A DNA stretch of 64,000 nucleotides from an uncultured Dysosmobacter sp. (GCF_947631635.1 NZ_CANRMB010000007.1:1-64000), one strand, 5' to 3'. Positions 16,334 through 26,829 are shown, counted from the first letter of the stretch. The notes: generated from the sequence alone by a model not told the origin. Made by a program: numbers and translations.

Positions 16334-17647
16334 TTGAATTCTGTCGCTGACGTGTGGGATAACGTCCTGCAACAGCTGAAGAAAGAGCTTTCGGATACCA
16401 CCATTGCCACCTGGTTCGACGAACTGGAGGCTGTGGACATCCGGGGCAACACATGTATCCTCCACTGTGCCAACGACTTCAAAAAGGGCTACATCGAGTC
16501 CCTGTTTTTGAAGAACATCAAGGCCTCCCTCCACGACATTTTCTCCATGGATTTTGAAGTCCAGATCCTGGACGATGCGGCTTTTGCCGAGTTCAGCGGC
16601 GGCGCCAAAAAACAGGGCGACCGCTTTACATGCGCGGAGTTTACCTTTGACACCTTTGTGGTGGGTCCCTCCAATAAACTGGCCTATGCGGCCTCTGTGG
16701 CTGTTGCGGAGCACCCTGCTCAAAACTACAATCCGCTTTTGATCTACGGCGATTCCGGCCTGGGAAAGACCCATTTGATCTACGCCATCGCCAATGTCAT
16801 CCGCCAAAACGATCCCCGCTCCAAGATCGCCTACGTCAAGGGCGACGATCTGACCAACGAGCTGGTGGATGCCATCCGGGAGGGTAAAACCGCTGAAATG
16901 CGGGAAAAATACCGGCAGGCGGATCTGCTGCTGGTGGATGACGTACAGTTCATCGCCGGCAAGAAGCAGACCCAGGAGGAATTCTTCCACACCTTCAACA
17001 CCCTGTATGAATCCGGCCGCCAGATCGTCCTGACCTCTGACCGCCCGCCCTCTGAAATGACACAGCTGGAGGACCGGCTCCGCACCCGGTTTGAATGGGG
17101 CCTGCTGGTGGACGTGGCGCCGCCTGATTTCGAAACGCGGCTGGCCATCGTGAAAAATAAGGCCGCGCTCCTCGGCATGGAGCTGCCGGACAAGATCTCC
17201 GCCTACATCGCGGAGAACGTCACCGCCAACGTCCGCCAGCTGGAGGGAACCATCAACAAGATCCTGGCTTATAAAGACCTGCTGGGCAACGACGCCGACG
17301 AGGAGACCGTCACCCGCGCCATGCAGGACATTCTGAAGCGCAGCAACGAGTACATCCCCACCCCCGACGCAATCCTGGAATACATCAGCAAATATTACGG
17401 CCTGGAGGAATCCGTCATCCGGGGCCAGCAGCGGATCCGGGACGCGGTGGCCGCCCGGCAGATCGCCATGTACCTCATCCGCAGCATGACGAACCTCAGC
17501 TTGGACGACATCGGCAAGGTGTTTGACAACCGGGACCACTCCACAGTGCTGTACTCCATCCAGCAGGTGGAAAAGAAGATGAAAAAGGAGCCCTCCTTTG
17601 CCGAAACGGTGAAGGAAATCAAGACCAATATCAACTCCAAACGGTGA
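16334..17647 (+). CDS. dnaA: Chromosomal replication initiator protein DnaA
   Basis: AAA+ ATPase that opens oriC. The likely start is TTG 16334, preceded by GAGAGAGGTG; no ATG fits the DnaA N-terminus. It is 437 residues long. Domain I spans residues 1-80 (VADVWDNVLQQLKKELSD). A very short linker domain II follows. The AAA+ domain has FTFDTFVVGPSNKLA, Walker A GDSGLGKTH and Walker B LLLVDDVQF. Domain IV carries the DnaA signature, ending with NRDHSTVLYSIQQVEKKMKK. The Walker A loop reads GDSGLGKTH where most DnaA have GGVGLGKTH. It starts the plus-strand replication cluster. Confidence 0.97.
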   Translation: MNSVADVWDNVLQQLKKELSDTTIATWFDELEAVDIRGNTCILHCANDFKKGYIESLFLKNIKASLHDIFSMDFEVQILDDAAFAEFSGGAKKQGDRFTCAEFTFDTFVVGPSNKLAYAASVAVAEHPAQNYNPLLIYGDSGLGKTHLIYAIANVIRQNDPRSKIAYVKGDDLTNELVDAIREGKTAEMREKYRQADLLLVDDVQFIAGKKQTQEEFFHTFNTLYESGRQIVLTSDRPPSEMTQLEDRLRTRFEWGLLVDVAPPDFETRLAIVKNKAALLGMELPDKISAYIAENVTANVRQLEGTINKILAYKDLLGNDADEETVTRAMQDILKRSNEYIPTPDAILEYISKYYGLEESVIRGQQRIRDAVAARQIAMYLIRSMTNLSLDDIGKVFDNRDHSTVLYSIQQVEKKMKKEPSFAETVKEIKTNINSKR

Positions 17648-17649
17648 TT

Positions 17650-17862
17650 ACTTTTTTCCACATCTTTCGTGGAAAAGGAAAAAGATGCTGTGGAAAACCG
17701 GCAGAAAAAAGCAGCCGTGGAAAATCCGTACCATTCTTCCACAACCTCTGTGGAAGCCCAATTTCTTGAAAATACAAGAACTTTCTGTTTTTTCCACAAA
17801 TTTTTATTCTATGGCTACTTTTCCTAAAGACGATTTATTTTTTCTTTTAAAAAAGACCATTC
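17650..17862. other. oriC: DnaA-box cluster and AT-rich unwinding region
   Basis: Seven 9-mers of the form TTTTCCACA/G or TCTTCCACA/GCTTCCACA lie between dnaA and dnaN: 17654 (+), 17668 (-), 17689 (-), 17716 (-), 17735 (+), 17749 (-) and 17790 (+). None matches TTATCCACA exactly; position 3 is T rather than A throughout. An AT-rich run (17818-17862, mostly A and T) follows and is the best candidate for the DNA unwinding element. Gene strands diverge from here, which fits a bidirectional origin. Confidence 0.85.
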
Positions 17863-17902
17863 GTGACTATCAACACTCCATATAGAGAGGAAGCGTCTGA
17901 AT

Positions 17903-19018
17903 ATGATGAAATTCTCCTGTGAAAAAGTCCTGCTGCAAAGCGCCATCGCCATTACCAGCCGGGCCGTCGCGCAAAAAAGCTCCATCCCCGCGCTGGAGGG
18001 ACTCCTTCTCCACACGGACCATCAGCTGACCATCTCCGGCTACAACATGCAGACCGGCATCCGCACCAAGGTCTCCGCCGACGTGACCGAGAGCGGTGAC
18101 ATCGTGCTGAATGCCCGCCTGTTCGGCGACATCATCCGCCGGATGCCCGACGATGTGGTGACCTTCACCGCCGACGACAAGCTCATGGTCCATCTCAGCT
18201 GCGGCGACGCGGATTTCGACATCCAGGGCCTCAGCGCCGCGGATTATCCCGACCTGCCCAACGTGGAGGATGAGTACTCCATGTCCATCCAGCAGAAAAC
18301 CCTCCGGTCCATGATCGAAGAGGTGGCCTTTGCCGTCTCCACCAATGAGAGCCGCCCGGTACACACCGGAGCGCTGTTTGAGATCAATGAAAAGGGGCTT
18401 ACCATGGTGGCTGTGGACGGCTTCCGCCTGGCCATCCGCCGGGAACCCTTGGAGAAGATCGAGGGCGGCGCATTCCGCTTCGTGGCGCCCAGTTCCGCCC
18501 TGAACGAGGTCAAGAGCATCTGCGGCGATGTGGAGGAATTCGCCGCCGTCACGCTGGGCAAACGGCATATCATGTTCGAGGTGAACGACACGGAGCTGAT
18601 CTGCCGCCGTCTGGAGGGCGAGTTCCTGGACTATAAGAACGCCATTCCCCGGAAGAATCCCATCACGGTCATCGCGGACACCAAGGCGCTGATCGAGAGC
18701 ATCGACCGTGTATCCGTGGTCATCTCTGATAAGCTGAAGAGCCCTGTCCGCTGCACCTTCGATCAGGACAAGGTCCTTTTGTCCGCCAAGACCGCAAACG
18801 GAGAGGGCAAGGACGTCTGCCGTGTCTCCGGTGACGGAGACGGACTGGAGATCGGCTTCAACAACCGCTATCTGATGGAGGCGCTGCGGTATGCTCCCGC
18901 TGACAGCGTAAAGATCGAGCTGAACACCAGCGTCTCCCCCGCTATCATCGTCCCCGTGGACGGTGAGGAAAATTTCCTGTACATGGTCCTTCCCGTGCGT
19001 CTGAAATCCGCGGAGTAA
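17903..19018 (+). CDS. dnaN: DNA polymerase III sliding clamp (beta subunit)
   Basis: Ring-shaped processivity clamp that binds DNA polymerase and many partners. At 371 residues it has the three repeated clamp folds, beginning MMKFSCEKVLLQSAIAITSRAV. EGLLLHTDHQLTISGYNMQTGI and ESRPVHTGALFEI are typical clamp blocks. It ends with VDGEENFLYMVLPVRL, the conserved C-terminal hydrophobic cleft segment. ATG 17903 is preceded by GAGAGGAAG. The 255-base gap to dnaA is oriC. Confidence 0.97.
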   Translation: MMKFSCEKVLLQSAIAITSRAVAQKSSIPALEGLLLHTDHQLTISGYNMQTGIRTKVSADVTESGDIVLNARLFGDIIRRMPDDVVTFTADDKLMVHLSCGDADFDIQGLSAADYPDLPNVEDEYSMSIQQKTLRSMIEEVAFAVSTNESRPVHTGALFEINEKGLTMVAVDGFRLAIRREPLEKIEGGAFRFVAPSSALNEVKSICGDVEEFAAVTLGKRHIMFEVNDTELICRRLEGEFLDYKNAIPRKNPITVIADTKALIESIDRVSVVISDKLKSPVRCTFDQDKVLLSAKTANGEGKDVCRVSGDGDGLEIGFNNRYLMEALRYAPADSVKIELNTSVSPAIIVPVDGEENFLYMVLPVRLKSAE

Positions 19019-19027
19019 TGGAGTTCT

Positions 19028-19243
19028 ATGAAAACTGTTACAATCACAACTGAATTTATCAAGCTCCAGGACCTGCTGAAATTCGCCAATCTGGTGGAGA
19101 CCGGCGGGGCGGCCAAGGAGTGCGTCCAGTCCGGCGAGGTCACGGTAAACGGGGAAGTCTGCACCATGCGGGGCAAGAAGATCCGCCCCGGCGACGACGT
19201 CTGCTTCGGCGGACAGCATTACATGGTGTCCTATGCGGATTGA
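19028..19243 (+). CDS. rlbA: S4-domain protein RlbA/YaaA
   Basis: 71-residue S4-like RNA-binding protein encoded between dnaN and recF in many Firmicutes, with a proposed role in ribosome assembly. The sequence fits the S4 core: [18 protein letters not shown], then [16 protein letters not shown] and [10 protein letters not shown]. It overlaps recF by 11 bases and follows dnaN by 9 bases, so the three are one transcript. Confidence 0.92.
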   Translation: MKTVTITTEFIKLQDLLKFANLVETGGAAKECVQSGEVTVNGEVCTMRGKKIRPGDDVCFGGQHYMVSYAD

Positions 19244-20336
19244 CCGCCTGGAGCTGGAGTGCTTTCGCAACTATGGCCGGCAGGCGGCGGATTTTGATTC
19301 CCGGTGCAACGTGATCTTCGGAGAGAACGCCCAGGGAAAGACCAACCTGCTGGAGGCGCTGGTCTACCTCTCCTGCGGCAGGTCTCCCCGGGCCAGAACG
19401 GACCGGGAGATGATCGGATTTGACGCGGTATCCGCCAGAATGTGCGCCCAGGTGTCTGCCCGGGACCGGGAGTTTCGGGTGCAGGTGGACCTGTTCCGGG
19501 ACCGGAGGCGGAAGATGTCTGTCAACCAGGTCCCGGCCAAAAACAGCGCCGCTTTGAGCCAGGTCTACAACACCGTCTTTTTCTGTCCGGAGGACCTGTA
19601 CCTGATTCGGGAGGGCGCCGCGGCCCGAAGAAAATTTATGGATACGGCGCTGTGTCAGCTCCGTCCCCGGTACGCCGCGGCCCTGGCTGAATATCACCGG
19701 ACCTATGAGCACAAGACCCGCATCCTGCGGGACGGACAGGAGCGGCCGGACCTGCTGGCGGCTCTGCCGGATTTCAATGAGCATCTGGTGCGGTACGGCG
19801 CGGTGCTCATCCATTACCGCCAGCAGTTTGCCCGGCGGCTGAACGAGTACGCGGCGCTCCACCACTTGGAGTGCTCCGGCGGAAAGGAGCGTTTGGAGGT
19901 CCGGTATCAAACGGTGTCCTCCGTCACGGACCCCTCGGCGGACATGCGGGTTTTGACGGACCAGCTGCGGCGGCACATGGAATCCCATCAGGCCGCGGAG
20001 CTGGCGTCCCGACTGTGTCTGTCCGGCCCCCACAAGGACGATCTTCTGGTCAGCATCGACGGACGGGACGCAAAGGCTTACTCCTCCCAGGGGCAGACCA
20101 GGACAGCCGCTCTGGCTTTGAAACTGGCTGAACGGGAAATCTATAAAAACGCCACCGGAGAGTATCCGGTCCTGCTCCTGGATGATGTGCTTTCCGAGCT
20201 GGACCCCAAACGGCAGGAATTCGTTCTGAACCGCATCCAGGGCGGACAGGTGTTCATTACCTGCTGCGAGGATGACCGTTTGCCTCAGCTGCTAGGCGGC
20301 AAGGTGCTCCACGTCCATGCAGGGAAGCTGGTTTGA
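19233..20336 (+). CDS. recF: DNA replication and repair protein RecF
   Basis: SMC-like ATPase that helps load RecA at gaps. The 367-residue protein starts [17 protein letters not shown], with Walker [15 protein letters not shown] at about residue 30. The signature motif is [21 protein letters not shown] with [18 protein letters not shown], and Walker B is [12 protein letters not shown]. The start lies within rlbA. No gene overlaps its end, and an 84-base gap with a weak GGCC hairpin follows. Confidence 0.96.
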   Translation: MRIDRLELECFRNYGRQAADFDSRCNVIFGENAQGKTNLLEALVYLSCGRSPRARTDREMIGFDAVSARMCAQVSARDREFRVQVDLFRDRRRKMSVNQVPAKNSAALSQVYNTVFFCPEDLYLIREGAAARRKFMDTALCQLRPRYAAALAEYHRTYEHKTRILRDGQERPDLLAALPDFNEHLVRYGAVLIHYRQQFARRLNEYAALHHLECSGGKERLEVRYQTVSSVTDPSADMRVLTDQLRRHMESHQAAELASRLCLSGPHKDDLLVSIDGRDAKAYSSQGQTRTAALALKLAEREIYKNATGEYPVLLLDDVLSELDPKRQEFVLNRIQGGQVFITCCEDDRLPQLLGGKVLHVHAGKLV

Positions 20337-20420
20337 GAATAAAAAAATGTTTCATTCCGCTACCGCCAGTCATGGCCTGCATGGCGCTGGCCGCTGTGGG
20401 TGTTTGCGGGATGAGCGGTA

Positions 20421-20906
20421 TTGTCCTATTTTGAAATACATTTTGCGTGTTATGAAACCAAAGAGGCCCAGATCAGCGGCGAGAGGATCTTGAAGGAGAT
20501 GCCGGACATCGCCCTGACAGACGCGGATTTGGCGCTTGAAGAGACTCTTTTATCCGCGCCGGAGGTCATAGAGGCGATGAAATCCGGTGAGAGTATGTCT
20601 CTGCCGGATTTCCTGACGGAACAGCTGGCGAATGGATATCTGCCGGAAAATGCGGAGCTGTTTGATGTTTCCGTCTCGCTGAACACGGTGTATTTTGACT
20701 ATTTTGAGACCCCGGAAAAGAGAGTCATGCTGGCGTTTTTCCAGGATGAAACCTATGGACAGCAAAAGACCATCGGCCTGTACAAGGTCAAAGGAGACGG
20801 CGTGGTGTGTAAGGCGGTTTATGAAAATGAAAACGGCGATTTGAAAAAATATACGGAATCCCGCCACTTGTTCGCTTATTCTCGGGACCGCCTATGGGAG
20901 GAATGA
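20421..20906 (+). CDS. Hypothetical acidic protein between recF and remB
   Basis: A 161-residue acidic, soluble protein that I do not recognise. The start is probably TTG 20421, with GGGATGAG upstream; no ATG is available near the N-terminus, so the start is uncertain. It has no signal peptide, membrane segment or Cys cluster, and secondary structure looks mixed alpha/beta. It ends 3 bases before remB, so it is co-transcribed with the replication genes. A similar-sized acidic protein (155 residues) sits between gyrB and gyrA, but I see no clear sequence similarity between them. Confidence 0.7.
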   Translation: MSYFEIHFACYETKEAQISGERILKEMPDIALTDADLALEETLLSAPEVIEAMKSGESMSLPDFLTEQLANGYLPENAELFDVSVSLNTVYFDYFETPEKRVMLAFFQDETYGQQKTIGLYKVKGDGVVCKAVYENENGDLKKYTESRHLFAYSRDRLWEE

Positions 20907-20909
20907 GAG

Positions 20910-21176
20910 ATGTACCTTCATTTAGGACAAAACGAGATTGTCCCGGACCACCGGATCATCGGTATCTTCGACCTGGATAAATGCACCTACGGCAAGCGGA
21001 CACGGGAGTATCTGGCCGCCGCTGAAAAAGAGGGCGTGGTGCTGGATATCTCCGGCGACATTCCAAAATCCTTTGTGATCTGCGACCACCCCTACCACCC
21101 GCAGATAGTCTACCTGTCCCAACTGAACGCCGCCACATTGCAGAAGCGGGCGGAGAGCCGGAAGATGGAATTATAA
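20910..21176 (+). CDS. remB: DUF370-family extracellular matrix regulator RemB-like
   Basis: 88-residue member of the RemA/RemB (DUF370) family, which are DNA-binding regulators of biofilm genes in Bacillus. It starts MYLHLGQNEIVPDHRIIGIFDLD, the family N-terminus. SFVICDHPYHPQIVYLSQLNAATLQKR closes the fold; this is quoted here only by its parts VICDHPY and SQLNAATLQKR. The position between recF and gyrB is the same as B. subtilis remB (yaaB). Its target genes cannot be read from the window. Confidence 0.88.
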   Translation: MYLHLGQNEIVPDHRIIGIFDLDKCTYGKRTREYLAAAEKEGVVLDISGDIPKSFVICDHPYHPQIVYLSQLNAATLQKRAESRKMEL

Positions 21177-21187
21177 GGACAGGGAAC

Positions 21188-21523
21188 ATGAATATCGCGC
21201 TGCGGGAACTGTGGCAGATCGGCTTCCTCCATGTCCTGTTTTATCCGAGTCACTTCCTCTTTTATATTGGATGGGCGGCGGTGGTTTTGGGCGGACTGAT
21301 CCAGTGGCTGCTTTTGAAGAAGGCAAAATGTACAGGAACAAAGTGGGTGTTTGCGGGACTGCTGCTGTTCGGACTCTTGGCCGGTGAGACGGGCTACCAG
21401 ACGATTATCGGCTGGGATCAGCTGCTTCCGCTGTTTGGGTATTGGATTTGCCTGATGCTTCTGTTGGGCAGCGGCGCGGCCTGGGTCCTGCATCGCTTTT
21501 TCCAAAAAACGCATTCCATATAG
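21188..21523 (+). CDS. Hypothetical small membrane protein
   Basis: 111 residues with three or four hydrophobic segments (about 12-40, 53-68 and 80-102), beginning MNIALRELWQIGFLHVLFYP. No known family is recognised. It is 11 bases downstream of remB and ends on a TAG that lies at the edge of a MITE-like repeat (21519-21605). The element's insertion may have supplied the stop codon and trimmed the original C-terminus. Confidence 0.65.
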   Translation: MNIALRELWQIGFLHVLFYPSHFLFYIGWAAVVLGGLIQWLLLKKAKCTGTKWVFAGLLLFGLLAGETGYQTIIGWDQLLPLFGYWICLMLLLGSGAAWVLHRFFQKTHSI

Positions 21524-21605
21524 TTCATTAACCTGAAAAACGCACGGGATTTTTCAAGAGGGCAATGCCCGCTGTGCGTAAAGCGAATTGTGATTGATTA
21601 TAAAA
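21519..21605 (-). mobile_element. Short MITE-like repeat, internally deleted member of the 49632-49820 family
   Basis: Read on the minus strand this element starts TTTTATAATCAATCAC and ends GTTAATGAACTATA. About 70 bases of it, including GCTTTACGCACAGCGGGCAT and CTTGAAAAATCC, match the right half of the 189-base element at 49632-49820. The left ends also match. The central hairpin (GCCCGCTGTGCG region) is shared. There is no coding potential, so it would be non-autonomous. Confidence 0.75.
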
Positions 21606-21704
21606 TCGTCACATTCAGGGCAAGGAGAAACGGGCCGGAAATGGCTCCGGCCCGGCTCTTCTTGCCTTGTATCAGGAAAACATTCCCTTGAAAGGAGAAC
21701 CTAC

Positions 21705-23648
21705 ATGGCTGAAAATGAGATTCTAATGAGTTCCCAGACGGAACACGAGTATAACGCCTCGGAGATCCAGGTCCTGGAGGGCCTGGAGGCGGTGCGGAAG
21801 CGGCCGGGTATGTATATCGGCTCCACCTCCTCCTCCGGACTGCACCACCTGGTGTACGAGATCGTGGACAACGCCATCGACGAGGCTCTGGCGGGTTACT
21901 GCACGGATATCCTGGTGCAGATCAACGAGGGCGATACCATCACCGTGGTGGACAATGGCCGCGGCATTCCCGTGGATATCCAGGCCCAGACCGGAAAGCC
22001 CGCCCTGGAGGTGGTATACACCATCCTCCATGCGGGCGGCAAGTTCGGCGGCGGGGGCTACAAGGTATCAGGCGGTCTCCACGGCGTGGGCGCCTCCGTG
22101 GTCAACGCCCTGTCCGAATGGCTGGAGGTCCAGGTCCACAAGGACGGCAAGATCTATGAGATGAAGTTCTCCCGGGGCCATGTGACCCAGGAGATGACCG
22201 TCATCGGCACCACCGACCGCTCCGGCACCACCGTCACTTTCAAACCGGACCCGGAGATGTTCGAGGATACGGTGTACAATTATGAGACCCTCCACACCCG
22301 TATGCGGGAGGAGGCCTTCTTGAACGCGGGCCTGCGCATCCACACCGTGGACAAGCGTCCCGGCATGGAGCAGGACGACAGCATGTGCTTTGAGGGCGGC
22401 ATCCGGGAATTCGTCACCTGGCTGAACAAAAAGAAGGACCCCCTGCACAACGGCGTTATCTATATGGCCGGACAGAAGGACGACTCCATGGCGGAGATCG
22501 CCATGCAGTATAACGACGGCTATAACGAGACCATCCTCTCCTTCGCCAACAACGTCCACACCCCGGAGGGCGGCATGCACGAGGAGGGCTTTAAGCGCGC
22601 CCTGACCACGGTGCTGAACAACTACGGCCGAAAGATCAAAATGTTGAAGGACGACGAGAAGGTCTCCGGCGAGGACTGCCGGGAGGGCCTGACCTGCGTC
22701 ATCTCCGTGAAGCTGACCGAGGCCCAGTTCGAGGGCCAGACCAAGGCCAAGCTGGGAAACAGCGAGATCCGGACCCTGGTGAACAACATCGTGGCGGCCA
22801 AGCTGGACACCTTCCTGGAGGAAAATCCCCAGGTGGGCCGCATGATCCTGGACAAGGCCCTCACCGCCAACCGCGCCCGGGAAGCCGCGAAAAAGGCCCG
22901 GGAGTCCATCCGCCGCAAGACGGCGCTGGGCGGTGCGGCCATGCCGGACAAGCTGCGGGACTGCAACGAGAACAACCCCGAGCTCACCGAAATCTACATC
23001 GTCGAGGGCGACTCCGCAGGCGGCTCCGCCACTCAGGGCCGGGACTCCCGCTTCCAGGCCATCCTTCCCCTGTGGGGCAAGATGCTGAACGTGGAAAAGG
23101 CCCGGGCGGACAAGGTGTACGGCAACGACAAGCTCCAGCCGGTCATCACCGCCTTGGGCGCCGGCATCGGCGAGGAGTTCGACGCCGCGAAGCTCCGCTA
23201 TCACAAGGTCATCATCATGGCGGATGCCGATGTGGACGGCTCCCATATCCGCACCCTGCTGCTGACCTTTTTCTTCCGCTTCATGCGGCCCCTGATCGAG
23301 CAGGGGTATGTGTATTCCGCCGTTCCCCCGCTGTATAAGCTGACCCGGGGCAAGACCACCCGTGTGGCCTATGATGATGATGAGCGGGACATGATCTCCG
23401 CGGAAATGCGGGGCGGTAACCCCAATGTGAAGATCGATATCAGCCGCTTCAAGGGTCTGGGCGAGATGAACCCCCATGAGCTGTGGGAGACCACCATGGA
23501 CCCCGAGCGCCGCACCCTGCGCCGGATCACGCTGGACGACGCGGTCAAGGCCGACGAGACCTTCACCATCCTCATGGGCGAAAAGGTGGAGCCCCGTAAG
23601 GAATTCATTGAGAAAAACGCCCAGTACGCGGTGAATCTGGATTATTGA
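21705..23648 (+). CDS. gyrB: DNA gyrase subunit B
   Basis: ATPase subunit of DNA gyrase. ATG 21705 follows AAAGGAG by 7 bases and yields 647 residues, normal for Gram-positive GyrB. GHKL motifs include [17 protein letters not shown], the ATP-binding Asp region [10 protein letters not shown], and [19 protein letters not shown]. The TOPRIM domain has [20 protein letters not shown] and [15 protein letters not shown]. It ends with [19 protein letters not shown] and the usual [13 protein letters not shown] tail. The gene precedes gyrA by one small unknown gene. Confidence 0.98.
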   Translation: MAENEILMSSQTEHEYNASEIQVLEGLEAVRKRPGMYIGSTSSSGLHHLVYEIVDNAIDEALAGYCTDILVQINEGDTITVVDNGRGIPVDIQAQTGKPALEVVYTILHAGGKFGGGGYKVSGGLHGVGASVVNALSEWLEVQVHKDGKIYEMKFSRGHVTQEMTVIGTTDRSGTTVTFKPDPEMFEDTVYNYETLHTRMREEAFLNAGLRIHTVDKRPGMEQDDSMCFEGGIREFVTWLNKKKDPLHNGVIYMAGQKDDSMAEIAMQYNDGYNETILSFANNVHTPEGGMHEEGFKRALTTVLNNYGRKIKMLKDDEKVSGEDCREGLTCVISVKLTEAQFEGQTKAKLGNSEIRTLVNNIVAAKLDTFLEENPQVGRMILDKALTANRAREAAKKARESIRRKTALGGAAMPDKLRDCNENNPELTEIYIVEGDSAGGSATQGRDSRFQAILPLWGKMLNVEKARADKVYGNDKLQPVITALGAGIGEEFDAAKLRYHKVIIMADADVDGSHIRTLLLTFFFRFMRPLIEQGYVYSAVPPLYKLTRGKTTRVAYDDDERDMISAEMRGGNPNVKIDISRFKGLGEMNPHELWETTMDPERRTLRRITLDDAVKADETFTILMGEKVEPRKEFIEKNAQYAVNLDY

Positions 23649-23668
23649 CCTCATAAAGGAACTTTATT

Positions 23669-24136
23669 GTGGAAGAAATCGTTGAAAAAAGAGATGTCCC
23701 GGCAATGCCGGAAGACATTAAAATTCAGTTTGCCGCCCGGGGCAGTATGCCCTATCAGGAAATAAAGGATATTTCTGAGGAAGGGATCCTGGATATCCTT
23801 CAGAAGATCCGCGGCGGGCAGTATGCCAGCCTGCTTCTGGCGCCGGAAGAGGAGGATCTGGACAAATTCCTGATGATGGAATCCTCTTCTGATCTGATCT
23901 TCCTGCAAATCTGGGACGCGGAGACGGAAACCGCTTGGTCCTGCTTCGACCCCGCCTGGCTGGATTCTGACGAGGAAGCCCCGATTGAACCCAGCGACGG
24001 ACAGTCGGTGTTCCAGATGCGGAACACCGTACCCAACACGCCGGAAAACCGGGAATTGATGGCCAAATGTGCGGAGTGGTATATCCACACACTTGAGCCT
24101 TATCCGGGCATGGACTGGCTGAAAATGACCCAGTGA
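23669..24136 (+). CDS. Hypothetical acidic protein between gyrB and gyrA
   Basis: 155 residues starting at GTG 23669 with AAAGGA upstream. Strongly acidic, without membrane segments, signal peptide or recognisable motifs. It is 20 bases downstream of gyrB and 47 bases upstream of gyrA, so it is probably co-transcribed with both. In most relatives gyrB and gyrA are adjacent, so this looks like a lineage-specific insertion. No function is proposed. Confidence 0.7.
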   Translation: MEEIVEKRDVPAMPEDIKIQFAARGSMPYQEIKDISEEGILDILQKIRGGQYASLLLAPEEEDLDKFLMMESSSDLIFLQIWDAETETAWSCFDPAWLDSDEEAPIEPSDGQSVFQMRNTVPNTPENRELMAKCAEWYIHTLEPYPGMDWLKMTQ

Positions 24137-24183
24137 ACTTTTCATAAAAAACGAACCTCTTACGAAGGAGGAGTCAATGTACA

Positions 24184-26685
24184 ATGAGTAAGAAACCCCA
24201 ATATGACCCCGAGGAGATCCGCTATCCCGACCAAAAGATCGTGGAATCTCCCCTGGTCCCCGAGATGGAAAAATCCTACATCGAATACGCCATGAGCGTC
24301 ATCGTGGGCCGCGCCCTGCCGGATGTGCGGGACGGCCTGAAGCCCGTGCACCGGCGCATCCTGTACGCCATGTACGAGGACAATCTGACCTCTGACCGCC
24401 CCTTTAAAAAGTCCGCCACCTGCGTGGGCGACGTGCTGGGCCGGTACCACCCCCACGGCGACGCCTCCGTCTATGACGCCCTGGTCCGCCTGGCCCAGGA
24501 CTTCTCCATGCGCTACATGCTGGTGGACGGCCACGGCAACTTCGGCTCCGTGGATGGAGATCCCCCGGCGGCCTACCGTTATACCGAGGCCCGCATGAGC
24601 AAGATCTCCGACGAGATGCTGCGGGACATCGACAAGGACACCGTGGACTGGGACCCCAACTTCGACGAGAGCCGGAAGGAGCCCCGGGTCCTCCCCGCCC
24701 GGTTCCCCAACCTGCTGGTGAACGGCTCCAGCGGCATCGCCGTGGGTATGGCCACCAACATCCCGCCCCACAACCTGCGGGAGGTCATCGGCGCCTGCAT
24801 CCATGTGCTGGACGATCCCAACGCCACTTTGGCGGACCTGATGCAGTACGTCAAGGGCCCGGACTTCCCCACCAGGGGCATCATCATGGGCCGGTCCGGC
24901 ATCCGGGCGGCCTACGCCACCGGCCGGGGCCGCCTGGTCATCCGCGCCCGGCACGAGTTTGAGGAATTCGGCAAGGACCGCACCCGCATCGTCATCACGG
25001 AGATCCCCTATCAGGTCAACAAGCGGATGCTCATCAAGAACATGGCGGAACAGGTGGAGGATAAACGCCTGGAGGGCATCTCCGACATCCGCGACGAGTC
25101 CGACCGCAACGGCATGCGGGTGGTCATCGAGCTGAAGCGGGACGCCAATCCCCAGGTGGTGCTGAACCGCCTGTTCAACCAGACCCAATTGCAGACCACC
25201 TTTGCCATCAACATGCTGGCCCTGGTGGACAACCAGTCCCAGCCCAAGATCCTCTCCCTGCGGCACATCATCGACGAATATCTGACCTTCCAGGAGGAGA
25301 TCATCGTCCGCCGGACCAAGTATGACCTGAAAAAGGCCATGGAGCGCGCCCACCTGCTGGAGGGCCTGCTGGTTGCCCAGGACAACATCGACGAGGTCAT
25401 CAAGATCATCCGCACCAGCTACGATAATGCCAAGGAGAATTTGATGGCCCGCTTTGGCCTGGACGAGATCCAGGCCCAGGCCATCCTGGACATGCGCCTG
25501 AAAGCCTTGCAGGGCCTGGACCGGGAGAAGCTGGAAAACGAGTACAAGGAACTGGAAGAGCGGATCGCCTACTATAACCGCATCCTGTCCGATGACGGCT
25601 TGGTGCGCCAGATCCTGAAAGAGGAATTGCAGGCCATCTCCGACAAGTACGGCGACGACCGCATGACCGAGATCCAGGATGTGGAGGACGAAATCGACAT
25701 CGAGGACCTCATCGAGGAGGAGGAGTGCGTCTTTACCCTGACCCAGGCGGGCTATATCAAGCGAACTCCCGTCAGCGAGTACACCGCTCAGTCCAAGGGC
25801 GGCATGGGGAAAAAGGGCATCACCACCCGGGAGGAGGACTATGTGGTGGATGTGTTCACCGCCTCAACCCACGACTATATCCTCTTCTTCACCGACACCG
25901 GCAAGGTCTACCGGAAGAAGGGCTACCAGATCCCCGAGTCCGGCAAGACCGCCAAGGGCACCAATATCATCAACATTCTCCAGGTGGAGCAGGGCGAGCG
26001 GGTCCAGACCATGATCCACACCCGCTCCATCGAGGACGACGGCCGGTTCCTGTTCATGGTGACGCGGAACGGCACGGTGAAGCGCCTGCCCGCCAACACC
26101 CTGAAGAACCTGCGGAACAACGGCATCCGGGCGCTGCGGATGGACGAGGGCGACCGGCTCATCACCGTCCGGGAGACCGACGGCAGGCAGAAGATCCTGA
26201 TCGCCACCCACGACGGCATGGCCTGCTGCTTTGATGAGAACGACGTCCGCCCCATGGGCCGTGACGCCGTGGGCGTCCGGGGCATCCGCCTGCGGGAGGG
26301 CGACTATGTGGTGGGCGCCGCCCGGGCCACCGAGGGCAAATGCGTCCTCTCCATCACGGAGAGGGGCTACGGCAAGCGGACCCCTGTGGAGGAGTACCGC
26401 ATCACCAACCGGGGCGGCATCGGCATCAAGAATTACATGGTGACGGAAAAGACAGGCCCCGTGGTGGGCATCAAGGTGGTGGACGGCACCGAGGACCTGC
26501 TCCTGGTCACCCAGGCGGGCATCCTGATCCGTACCGCGGTGGAGAATATCCGCACCGCCGGCCGGGCCACCCAGGGCGTCATTGTCATGCGCTTCAAGGA
26601 GGAGGGCGACCAGGTGATCTCCCTGGCGCTGACCGACCGGGAAGCGGCGGGAGAGACAGAGACCGTCGCGGAGCCGGAGGAATAA
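24184..26685 (+). CDS. gyrA: DNA gyrase subunit A
   Basis: DNA-cleaving subunit of gyrase, 833 residues. The N-terminal domain has [20 protein letters not shown], and the catalytic tyrosine is in [11 protein letters not shown] (second Tyr). The C-terminal six-bladed beta-pinwheel contains a GyrA box QSKGGMG near residue 540, which distinguishes gyrase from topoisomerase IV. In the quinolone-determining region the sequence is [10 protein letters not shown]. The residue equivalent to E. coli Ser83 is Ala94, while Asp98 (E. coli Asp87) is kept. ATG 24184 has GAAGGAGGAG upstream. It ends with an acidic Glu-rich tail. Confidence 0.98.
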   Translation: MSKKPQYDPEEIRYPDQKIVESPLVPEMEKSYIEYAMSVIVGRALPDVRDGLKPVHRRILYAMYEDNLTSDRPFKKSATCVGDVLGRYHPHGDASVYDALVRLAQDFSMRYMLVDGHGNFGSVDGDPPAAYRYTEARMSKISDEMLRDIDKDTVDWDPNFDESRKEPRVLPARFPNLLVNGSSGIAVGMATNIPPHNLREVIGACIHVLDDPNATLADLMQYVKGPDFPTRGIIMGRSGIRAAYATGRGRLVIRARHEFEEFGKDRTRIVITEIPYQVNKRMLIKNMAEQVEDKRLEGISDIRDESDRNGMRVVIELKRDANPQVVLNRLFNQTQLQTTFAINMLALVDNQSQPKILSLRHIIDEYLTFQEEIIVRRTKYDLKKAMERAHLLEGLLVAQDNIDEVIKIIRTSYDNAKENLMARFGLDEIQAQAILDMRLKALQGLDREKLENEYKELEERIAYYNRILSDDGLVRQILKEELQAISDKYGDDRMTEIQDVEDEIDIEDLIEEEECVFTLTQAGYIKRTPVSEYTAQSKGGMGKKGITTREEDYVVDVFTASTHDYILFFTDTGKVYRKKGYQIPESGKTAKGTNIINILQVEQGERVQTMIHTRSIEDDGRFLFMVTRNGTVKRLPANTLKNLRNNGIRALRMDEGDRLITVRETDGRQKILIATHDGMACCFDENDVRPMGRDAVGVRGIRLREGDYVVGAARATEGKCVLSITERGYGKRTPVEEYRITNRGGIGIKNYMVTEKTGPVVGIKVVDGTEDLLLVTQAGILIRTAVENIRTAGRATQGVIVMRFKEEGDQVISLALTDREAAGETETVAEPEE

Positions 26686-26829
26686 GCCATGCCCGGACTT
26701 GGGTCTGCCGTGGTGAAGCGGTTTCTTCTGAATGAGCCGCTTCTGGTCCCATATGGGAAACGGGTCATACAGTCCGGGAAGAGTGGGAGAGCAGCAGACA
26801 AAACCTCCGGGCGATCGGGAGAAAATGCT

